Assembly (NCBI GenBank): GCA_045614505.1
Contig: JAZLDA010000036.1
Location: 1-10,154 of the forward strand
Direction of reading: 5' to 3'
Source of the DNA: SIG607 sp045614505
GTDB lineage: Bacteria > Bacillota > Clostridia > Oscillospirales > Acutalibacteraceae
Length of the DNA: 10,154 nucleotides
Shown here: in pieces, positions 1 through 5,789 of the stretch
How positions within the stretch are numbered: position 1 is the stretch's first letter
Layout of the letters: the number at the start of each line of letters is the position of its first letter
Notes under the pieces: model-generated
What the model saw: only the letters and a program-made list of their open reading frames with translations
Database searches by the model: none
Told to the model about the DNA's origin: nothing
Position numbers and translations under genes: made by a program

Positions 1-21
1 AATCAAGTTGTTTTAAAGACA

Positions 22-55
22 GAAAAAACGCCTATGAAAAGCTCATAAGCGTCTT
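22..55 (-). terminator. Rho-independent terminator of the sigma/anti-sigma operon
   Basis: Read on the minus strand, the arms ACGCTTATGA and TCATAGGCGT pair over about 10 bp (one G-U type mismatch) around a short loop and are followed at once by a run of six T. It lies about 18 bases beyond the stop codon of the anti-sigma-like gene, which is the expected place for the end of the minus-strand transcript. Bases 1-21 hold nothing I can assign. Confidence 0.8.
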
Positions 56-72
56 TATATATAAATTAAAAA

Positions 73-753
73 TTATTGCTCAGCCTTTATTGAGTCAGCC
101 ATTTTAAGCAGTTCCTCTTTTGATATATCGTCATAGGCATAGATAGCAAATTGGTATTTTCCATCACTCCACATAAATGTTTTAATTTTTACCTGCGGTT
201 TAAATACATAGATTCCATTACCAATTTCTTCTGTAACAGCATCTTCCGTATCTATAGTTTCACCATCACTTCTAATGCGATGTTGCTGAAAAATAATCTT
301 ATCTTGTTCATTGCTATATTCTAAGGAATATAACCAAGCTTCTCTTTTAATTCTACATTGTTCATATCCATCGGGAATATAAGAAGGCAAATAATATTCT
401 TCTATTGTATCGGGTGCAGAGCTGTCTTTATGGAAAAACACAGTAGAAAATTTTTCATAAGCCTCTACAAAGAAATTTTTAACCCCGATTCTCAGCGCAT
501 CAACACTAAGCACTGTGCTTACCGTTGCAATAATCAGCGCCGCAATAATACAGGCAATCCTCTTTGCCACTGTATTAAAAAGATAATAAAAGGGCTTTCT
601 GCGCCGTTTTATAAGCCTTTCCATTCTTTCTTCAAATTCTGGAGAGAACGTAATATCAAGGTCATTGACAAAATCATATTGCCCCCCAGTCTCCATTACA
701 TATAAATGAAGTGCTTTCTTTAAAAGTTCTTTTTCCTTTAATGAAAAGTTCAT
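73..753 (-). CDS. Single-pass membrane protein, probable anti-sigma factor (DUF4367-like)
   Basis: This 226-residue protein probably holds the adjacent ECF sigma factor at the membrane. Residues 1-62 are a charged cytoplasmic segment ending in a basic patch (KRRRK at 49-53). Residues 65-86 form one hydrophobic membrane helix, which leaves the C-terminal part outside. Residues 120-224, starting YLPSYIPDGY and ending in a short amphipathic helix (ELLKMADSI), resemble the DUF4367 domain often found in proteins partnered with Firmicutes ECF sigma factors. That family call is from recall and unverified. The start codon overlaps the sigma stop by 4 bp (ATGA), so translation is probably coupled, the usual arrangement for sigma/anti-sigma pairs. 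No zinc-binding HxxxCxxC motif of the classical ZAS domain is visible, so the sigma-binding mode is unclear. It could also be a signal-sensing membrane protein that is not a true anti-sigma factor. Confidence 0.72.
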   Translation of the reverse strand: MNFSLKEKELLKKALHLYVMETGGQYDFVNDLDITFSPEFEERMERLIKRRRKPFYYLFNTVAKRIACIIAALIIATVSTVLSVDALRIGVKNFFVEAYEKFSTVFFHKDSSAPDTIEEYYLPSYIPDGYEQCRIKREAWLYSLEYSNEQDKIIFQQHRIRSDGETIDTEDAVTEEIGNGIYVFKPQVKIKTFMWSDGKYQFAIYAYDDISKEELLKMADSIKAEQ

Positions 754-1253
754 ATTTTCGCCTCGTTAATCAGTTCCTTTGCCCTCTGAAGTCTTTTTCG
801 TACAGTTTCCTCTGATATATGACAAATATCCCCTATTTGCTTATTGGGCATATCAAAATAGTATTTAAGCATTAAAGCATCTCTATATATTTCGGGCAGT
901 GATTTGATTTTATCTAAAAGCATATTAACGATTTCTGTGTTATCAGCTTGTTTGGTGTGAACGCTTTCCTTGGTTTTACGGTAGGCATTTTCACTTCTCA
1001 GCATATCAAGGCAAACACTTTTGGTTACAATGCTCACAAAGGAAAGGGTCTGCGGGGAATCCACGCTTTCAATTTTTCCTATGTATTTAGTAAGCTTTAA
1101 AAAGGCTTCCTGTGTGGCATCCTCTGCAAGGATATCATCCCCCATATAATCTGTAGCAATATATTTAATAATTTTTCTGTATTTATGGTATAGTAATTCA
1201 AATTTATCTATTTCCTCTTGTGCGTCAAGCATAGCAAGACATACGGCAAGCAT
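750..1253 (-). CDS. ECF-type RNA polymerase sigma factor
   Basis: This 167-residue, two-domain sigma-70 family protein directs RNA polymerase to a small set of promoters. Residues 18-90 look like region 2, with the acidic/aromatic DATQEAFLKL stretch at 45-54 that is typical of ECF sigma factors. Residues 112-165 are region 4: KSLPEIYRDALMLKYYFD, then a helix-turn-helix (KQIGDICHISEETVRKRLQR, 138-157). There is no region 1.1 or 3, and the length is normal for the ECF group. The start at 1253 is supported by a strong AGGGGG ribosome binding site about 7 bases upstream; an internal Met at residue 8 is less well placed. It overlaps the downstream anti-sigma-like gene by 4 bp. No convincing housekeeping promoter lies between it and the serpin gene, so it may be read through from upstream. 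Confidence 0.9.
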   Translation of the reverse strand: MLAVCLAMLDAQEEIDKFELLYHKYRKIIKYIATDYMGDDILAEDATQEAFLKLTKYIGKIESVDSPQTLSFVSIVTKSVCLDMLRSENAYRKTKESVHTKQADNTEIVNMLLDKIKSLPEIYRDALMLKYYFDMPNKQIGDICHISEETVRKRLQRAKELINEAKI

Positions 1254-1278
1254 AATTTTCCCCCTATCATTTTAATGC

Positions 1279-1316
1279 GGAAAAGCCCCCGCAGGAAATT
1301 CTGCGAGGACTTTCCC
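1279..1316 (-). terminator. GC-rich hairpin between serpin and sigma genes
   Basis: On the minus strand GGAAAG..CC.CGCAG pairs with CTGCG.GG..CTTTTCC around a 6-base loop, giving a long stem with a few G-U pairs and one bulge. It lacks a T tract after the stem (CGCATTAAAATG follows). It may therefore be an attenuator, an mRNA processing or stability element, or a weak terminator that lowers sigma expression relative to the serpin. The ribosome binding site of the sigma gene lies only about 15 bases further on. Confidence 0.45.
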
Positions 1317-1332
1317 CAAGTGAGATTATGTT

Positions 1333-1354
1333 CAAACACGCTTAGCGTTGTTTG
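1333..1354 (-). other. Short inverted repeat after the serpin stop
   Basis: CAAACACGC and GCGTTGTTTG form a hairpin of about 9 bp with one bulged base and a 3-base loop, starting about 10 bases after the serpin stop codon. There is no T run. Together with the larger hairpin at 1279-1316 it makes a double hairpin at the serpin 3' end, which could protect the mRNA or partly terminate it. Confidence 0.4.
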
Positions 1355-1363
1355 ATAAAATAA

Positions 1364-2611
1364 TTAAAGCACTGTTACCGCGCCAACGAACACAGGAATA
1401 TTATATTGATTAGCAATTATATAAACAAAAGGTCTGTTTAAAACAATTGCTTTTTCCTCAGTGGGCACCACGCTCATATACACCATTTCCTGTCCTGTAG
1501 CAGAGGCGGCGTGTATACCGCCTATATCCACATTAATATAGGTTTTTTGTATGGTGTCGCCCATATACAGGATACCATTATCCGAAATCCCTGTGAAATC
1601 GGCATTGTGAACATCATAAGCATTTCCTATACCCATTTCTATTAATGTTTCTTTGAAATTTATACCGTTCTCAATGCTAAAATAGGGCATTCCTGCCTTT
1701 AGTGTTACTTTTTCACCATTGGATAAAATGTTTCTCAACCTATTTCCGTCAAGAGAAGCAATATAATCATTAATATCAATGCCTTCCTTTGGCATTAGCG
1801 CAATAAACTTATAATCACCAATGCAAGTTTTTATAAAACCTTCGGCATTTGTGTCACTTATATAGGTTTGTTTATTTGCGCTAAGTGTACTGTACATCAT
1901 TTTAACAGTGCTTTTTTCTCCGTTTGCACATGTAAAAATTTCCTCTTTAACTTCACTTGTGCGGTGAGTGGTTGCCCAAGGTATATCCATATACACGGCA
2001 TCAGCAAAATACATAGCGGTGTTTTTATCAAATTTATCAACGACCTTTTGAATTTTACCCTGTGTATTTTCCTTTGCCCAGTTATTGACTTCCCGCACTG
2101 CTTCTTCACTGCCGAAATTCACATAATATACTGAAGAGCCGAAATTACTCAATGTGTTCTGCAAAAACGCTTCTTTGACATCTGATTCATTCTTGGCTAT
2201 CCACAAAGAATCTGCCTGAGATAAATAATTTTTATTCTTCTGTAGATAACTGTACATATTATTATTCCATTCTTCTCTACCCATTGAGTTCATAAGCACC
2301 TTTTGGAACTGAGAAAGGGTTTCAGCCTCTGCACCGCCGGCAGCAATACTAAGAGCAAAGGATAAAGAATAAGGAGATATATTAAGGTTATCCTGATGCT
2401 TTTTCGACTCTATTACAAAAAGCCTTAAAGCGAAATCCTGCTGAGCCTTAATAAAATTATCGCTGAGTTTTTGTCGTTTGACTTCCAACGGCTGGATATT
2501 CTCAGAAAGATTGATGACTTCAGCACCGGCGTTTGAATTACCGCAACCGGCAATCCAAAACAGCATCGTAACGATAAGTATTAAACAAATACTTTTCTTA
2601 AAAAATCTCAT
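1364..2611 (-). CDS. Serpin-family serine/cysteine protease inhibitor, predicted lipoprotein
   Basis: A 415-residue serpin, a full-length inhibitor that traps proteases covalently after cleavage of its reactive-centre loop. The ATG at 2611 is chosen over an upstream in-frame TTG because AAGGAAG sits 5 bases before it and the resulting N-terminus is a lipoprotein signal: basic start, hydrophobic stretch 7-21, lipobox IAGC with Cys23. Family landmarks follow in order: NISPYSLSFALSIAAGGA (helix B region), NNWAKENTQGKI, FADAVYMDIPW, a late NADFTGIS, and the C-terminal NRPFVYII...VFVGAV. The hinge GIHAASATG (365-373) is rich in small residues, as needed for loop insertion, so it is probably inhibitory. 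Counting from the hinge puts P1-P1' at Met379-Ser380. The usual Glu at P17 is replaced by Ile. The gene lies 40 bp after the peptidase candidate on the same strand, so that peptidase is a possible partner. Confidence 0.93.
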   Translation of the reverse strand: MRFFKKSICLILIVTMLFWIAGCGNSNAGAEVINLSENIQPLEVKRQKLSDNFIKAQQDFALRLFVIESKKHQDNLNISPYSLSFALSIAAGGAEAETLSQFQKVLMNSMGREEWNNNMYSYLQKNKNYLSQADSLWIAKNESDVKEAFLQNTLSNFGSSVYYVNFGSEEAVREVNNWAKENTQGKIQKVVDKFDKNTAMYFADAVYMDIPWATTHRTSEVKEEIFTCANGEKSTVKMMYSTLSANKQTYISDTNAEGFIKTCIGDYKFIALMPKEGIDINDYIASLDGNRLRNILSNGEKVTLKAGMPYFSIENGINFKETLIEMGIGNAYDVHNADFTGISDNGILYMGDTIQKTYINVDIGGIHAASATGQEMVYMSVVPTEEKAIVLNRPFVYIIANQYNIPVFVGAVTVL

Positions 2612-2635
2612 AAAATCTTCCTTTCTGAAAACTGA

Positions 2636-2662
2636 TTTATATTTATATATACTATTTGTCAA
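2636..2662 (-). promoter_or_regulatory. Possible internal promoter for the serpin gene
   Basis: At the very end of the peptidase gene the minus strand reads TTGACA (2657-2662, perfect -35), then 15 bases, then TATAAA (2636-2641). The spacer is short of the ideal 17 and the region is AT-rich, so chance is possible. If real it would let the serpin be made without the peptidase. Confidence 0.33.
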
Positions 2663-5090
2663 TGATATTTATAGAATATATATTTTCCCTAGGTATTTCC
2701 TTACCATTAGATAGGTTAATATAAAAATTACCTTTTCCCGAATTCAATATTCTTACATGGTTAACGCTTCCATTGATTTTATAGTAAACATCACGATAAT
2801 TTTCCGTGTCTTCCGAATTAGCTGTACTAAAAGTATTATTGACATAGGTTGATGTTTTAAAGGAGTTTATTATGTCTATGTCTTCCTGTGTGAAATGGTT
2901 TTCGGAATGCAGAATAGTACCATTCTTGGTTACATCATAGTATTCATTAGTTTCTAATCCATTAATCACTCTTACATATCTTTTTACACCAAAAGGAAGT
3001 GATTTTTGAACATATTCATTGGTAGTATCAATGCTATATGAATTAATTTGGTTGGAAAATTCAGTCAAATCAACATTACCGAAAAATGTAAGCGGTTCAA
3101 TACAAACAGTTTCGTCACCATATACAATTTGAGATGTAATTATATTATCAGAATAATCAAATTTATTGTTGGCATATATCATAGACATCTCAACATCGTT
3201 ACCCATACACAAATAATATAAAAATGCATTGTTCCACTTACTAGCCTCATCATTTAATATAGCTGTCTTCCAACCAATAGAAACTTTCGCCCCCTTGTCA
3301 TATGCGCTTTGTGCAATGCTATAAATTTCATGTTGATTTTCATCAAACTGTTGTCCGGAATAACAAGAAGACCAGAGAGCAACTCTTACATTGTTCATAT
3401 CCTGAGGCAAATTTCTACTAGTCAGTTCATCATAATCTAATATGTCATCACTGTAAAAGTATAGGCTTGTTTGATAATCAGTTCTAGTATTTCCATGACC
3501 AGAAAAAAACACCAGTTCGCTGTTAAAATTAGGAAACCCATTTGAATTTATGGTCGTAGCATGAACAGATGTTGCATTTATATTAGATATAGTGTTGTAT
3601 CCAAGTTGAGGTAAGCCGGATAAAGGGATTTCTTTTTCAGATGTTGTATTTATATCTAAAAGAGGGTAATTAAACGTGTATATTTGTGCAGTTGCTCTAT
3701 GAACTTTTATATTATAAGAGCCTGTGCCCGATGTGGCATTATAATGCCTAACTTTTATTTCCACAGTTTGACCCTCAGTAGCATAAAATACAATATCGAA
3801 ATTATTACCTTTGCCATCATTGTCATCAGTTTCGGTTACAGTCGTTCCATTAATATCTATGTTAACTGTACCATATGTATTAGTATTTCCTGTGGTCTGC
3901 ACAACATATGTTCCCGCTACGGAAGGAGTAAATTTGTAGGTATGTTCAGAACCAGCAGTTAAAGTTGCACTTTTAGCAACATTGAGAGTTAAAGGTGTAG
4001 AAGATGCTGTACCGGAATTATTATATGTCATCGGACTATCATGAATTTCTGTATCCGGAGTATCTATGCCGGCAAAAGCACGTACAGTATAACTGCCTGC
4101 AGGATATTGCGACCAATCTATATCATAATGAAAACCATAATGTCCGCTTCCAAAACCTGACTGCGCTACATCTGCTCTATATATATTAGCAGTAAGCGGT
4201 ATGGTAAAGCTTTGCCCTGTATTACTATTAGAAAGTCTTATCTCTACTTTCAGCGCTGTATTGGGCAAATCTTCGCACCACGCCCAACCTCTTATTCCGT
4301 TGGAATTCACTTCATCCAACCATCCGTAAGGCGCTGCATAAGTAGGAGGTATACTAACGGGAATAAACTGCCACTGCTGATTATCGTTTATGTCAAATGT
4401 CTGTATAAATACATTTCCTGCGGATGTTGGTTTTGTTCCTCCGCTTGTACCGTTTGACTTATCTATAGTAGTAAAATACAGGTCATCATTACCTAGCATC
4501 TGTATATGAAAAAGGTCGTCATATATGAGAGGTGTTAGAATTAATCTCTGTGCGGTATGGTCAACGGGAGTCCAGATATCTACATTTTGTCCCGAAGCGA
4601 GGGAAGAACCGTTTCTTACTACATCCAGAACACGGTTAGTTCCGTTTGAACTGCACATCGCATATATTTTATAACTATCGGTAGCAGAATCATAAACAAT
4701 CTTGAATTTTTGTTCTTTACTGCTGTCTCCTGTCCACTGATACACATTTGTACCATTTGCGTCAACACCGTAATGAACATTCAGATACTTTCCCGAGAAA
4801 AAATTTTTAATATAATAAACACCGCCGTCGATAAGGTCTTGGGTAAGCCACCTTGTTTCATTAGGTATTTCTTCACCTATAGCTTTTTTATGAACAAGAA
4901 TTTTTTGTATTGCCTGTTCTTCCGGACTACCGGGAGCATGGGTTATTGTAATATCATCATGTTTAGGTGTTTCTATAATGTCATGGCTATCAATAGTATT
5001 TGTTACTGCTTCAGTTGAATTCAATGCCATTACATTCACAGGAATTAACATTAAACACAAGCAAAGCATAATTGAAATAAACTTTTTCAT
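2652..5090 (-). CDS. Secreted multidomain clan CD (caspase/metacaspase-like) cysteine peptidase candidate with ricin-type lectin and PPC-like domains
   Basis: 812 residues. Residues 1-22 are a signal peptide. Residues 88-243 resemble a ricin B-type beta-trefoil (GVYYIKNFFSGKYLNV, later QKF, QRL and QWQF repeats), which should bind sugars. Residues 255-345 form a beta module (YGWLDEV...GWAW...YRADV...HYGFHYDIDW) seen in secreted gut bacterial proteins. Residues 365-465 resemble a bacterial pre-peptidase C-terminal (PPC) beta domain. Residues 470-670 look like a caspase-fold catalytic domain. FFSGHG gives His532 and WSSCYSG gives Cys576, the clan CD His/Cys dyad at a typical spacing of about 40 residues, followed by YDKGAKVSIGWKTA and a helix as in C14/CHAT-type domains. 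Residues 670-812 match nothing I know. AAGGAG lies about 7 bases before the ATG. No LPXTG or dockerin is visible, so it is probably released. The substrate is unknown. It could be a degenerate lectin-like protein, but both dyad motifs are intact. Confidence 0.82.
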   Translation of the reverse strand: MKKFISIMLCLCLMLIPVNVMALNSTEAVTNTIDSHDIIETPKHDDITITHAPGSPEEQAIQKILVHKKAIGEEIPNETRWLTQDLIDGGVYYIKNFFSGKYLNVHYGVDANGTNVYQWTGDSSKEQKFKIVYDSATDSYKIYAMCSSNGTNRVLDVVRNGSSLASGQNVDIWTPVDHTAQRLILTPLIYDDLFHIQMLGNDDLYFTTIDKSNGTSGGTKPTSAGNVFIQTFDINDNQQWQFIPVSIPPTYAAPYGWLDEVNSNGIRGWAWCEDLPNTALKVEIRLSNSNTGQSFTIPLTANIYRADVAQSGFGSGHYGFHYDIDWSQYPAGSYTVRAFAGIDTPDTEIHDSPMTYNNSGTASSTPLTLNVAKSATLTAGSEHTYKFTPSVAGTYVVQTTGNTNTYGTVNIDINGTTVTETDDNDGKGNNFDIVFYATEGQTVEIKVRHYNATSGTGSYNIKVHRATAQIYTFNYPLLDINTTSEKEIPLSGLPQLGYNTISNINATSVHATTINSNGFPNFNSELVFFSGHGNTRTDYQTSLYFYSDDILDYDELTSRNLPQDMNNVRVALWSSCYSGQQFDENQHEIYSIAQSAYDKGAKVSIGWKTAILNDEASKWNNAFLYYLCMGNDVEMSMIYANNKFDYSDNIITSQIVYGDETVCIEPLTFFGNVDLTEFSNQINSYSIDTTNEYVQKSLPFGVKRYVRVINGLETNEYYDVTKNGTILHSENHFTQEDIDIINSFKTSTYVNNTFSTANSEDTENYRDVYYKINGSVNHVRILNSGKGNFYINLSNGKEIPRENIYSINIIDK

Positions 5091-5122
5091 TTTTCTTCTC
5101 CTTAATTATAACATTACAAGTT

Positions 5123-5140
5123 TTATCCTTCAATACCCAT
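5123..5140 (-). CDS. Possible 5-codon leader peptide (MGIEG) before the peptidase gene
   Basis: Inside the short 5' leader of the peptidase gene the minus strand carries GAGGTGAG, a 4-base gap, ATG and four more codons before TAA. The ribosome binding site is as good as that of the main gene, 33 bases downstream. It may be a translated upstream mini-gene tuning peptidase expression, or chance. Confidence 0.25.
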   Translation of the reverse strand: MGIEG

Positions 5141-5158
5141 TGGACTCACCTCAATATA

Positions 5159-5187
5159 ATTTTAAATATAATATTAGTTAATGTAAA
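5159..5187 (-). promoter_or_regulatory. Candidate sigma-A promoter of the peptidase gene
   Basis: Minus-strand TTTACA (5182-5187) and TAAAAT (5159-5164) are separated by exactly 17 bases and each differs from consensus at one position. Transcription would begin near 5152, giving a leader of about 60 bases with room for the peptidase ribosome binding site. The surroundings are very AT-rich, so some caution is needed. Confidence 0.5.
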
Positions 5188-5200
5188 AATTTATAATAAA

Positions 5201-5605
5201 CTAAATCTTTACTTGCGAGCTGTAATCGGTAATAGTTTCACTGGCTGAGCCGGCATAAACAGTAGCCTCCACCTTTACTCTGTATGTACCGCTGGATAAA
5301 GGTCCGTAATGGTAGCCATAAGAAGCGACATAGTCATAAACATCATCCGACCAGCTTGTTACATTGCTCCATGAAAGAAGTCCCTTTTTCTGAAGTGTTA
5401 TTTTTGTTTTAATTCTTGTGGTAGTTCCGTGATAACCCACAATATTTGCTGTACTCTGCGCTTGTTGACCGCTAATGGTCAATCCTGCGTTTACAGAATA
5501 GGTATAACTATACCTTGGTTGCACGGCAGACTGGGCATATGTGCTGAAATTAAACAGGAACAGCATCAGCACCGCCATCACTAAACTAAAGATTCTTTTT
5601 TTCAT
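5201..5605 (-). CDS. Small secreted protein of unknown function
   Basis: 134 residues with a clear signal peptide: MKKRIF, hydrophobic 5-20, likely cleavage after STYA at about residue 24. The mature part of about 110 residues is rich in Ser, Thr, Tyr and Val in alternating patterns (TRIKTKITLQKKG, SGTYRVKVEATVY), suggesting a single beta-sandwich domain. It contains no cysteine, so it cannot be disulfide-bonded. It resembles a family of short Firmicutes secreted proteins with a VQPRY-like mature start and a GTYRVKV motif, perhaps DUF6147; that family label is from recall and unverified. AAGGAG lies about 9 bases before the ATG. It is immediately upstream of, and co-oriented with, the peptidase gene. 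No hairpin follows it, so read-through into the peptidase gene is possible. Function unknown. Confidence 0.8.
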   Translation of the reverse strand: MKKRIFSLVMAVLMLFLFNFSTYAQSAVQPRYSYTYSVNAGLTISGQQAQSTANIVGYHGTTTRIKTKITLQKKGLLSWSNVTSWSDDVYDYVASYGYHYGPLSSGTYRVKVEATVYAGSASETITDYSSQVKI

Positions 5606-5665
5606 AATTTTTCACTCCTTTTTATTTTAAGAGGCACACTTTTTGTAAACCCCTCTATATATATA

Positions 5666-5693
5666 AACGGAGCAGACCCCCCATTTTGTGACA
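5666..5693 (-). promoter_or_regulatory. Possible ECF-sigma promoter upstream of the small secreted protein
   Basis: The minus strand reads TGTCACA (5687-5693), about 17-18 bases with a G run, then CCGTTTATA (CGTT at 5666-5669). This layout, a -35 containing an AC step and a -10 containing CGT, is that of ECF-type promoters. No good TTGACA/TATAAT pair is found in the same 100 bases. It lies just beyond the ABC transporter terminator and about 60 bases before the start codon. Tentative. Confidence 0.35.
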
Positions 5694-5712
5694 AAAATTT
5701 ACAAAAAAATTA

Positions 5713-5750
5713 AAAAACGGAAGTTTGCATAAAATCAAACTTCCGTTTTT
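5713..5750 (-). terminator. Bidirectional Rho-independent terminator after the ABC transporter
   Basis: AAAAACGGAAGTTTG (5713-5727) and CAAACTTCCGTTTTT (5736-5750) pair perfectly over 15 bp around an 8-base loop, with T runs on both strands. It lies about 40 bases after the ABC transporter stop and insulates that gene from the secreted-protein block downstream. Confidence 0.9.
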
Positions 5751-5789
5751 GTGCAATTTCACAACGCTTTTTACGATTTTCGGCAATGT

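Noticed and set aside
2612..2662. Upstream TTG start giving a 17-residue longer serpin overlapping the peptidase gene
   Set aside because: The ATG at 2611 has a good ribosome binding site and gives a proper lipoprotein signal; the extension would bury it.
5105..5133. TTGAAG, 17 bases, perfect TATAAT just before the peptidase start
   Set aside because: Transcription would start on top of the ribosome binding site, leaving a leader of only about 10 bases. The upstream pair at 5159-5187 fits better.
4978..5181. Plus-strand open frame across the peptidase start and leader
   Set aside because: It opposes the peptidase signal peptide and promoter, has no convincing ribosome binding site and low-complexity composition.
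5684..5696. Palindrome TTTTGTGACAAAA as a repressor operator
   Set aside because: Six-base arms in an AT-rich region are common by chance, and the same bases are better explained as part of a possible -35 element.
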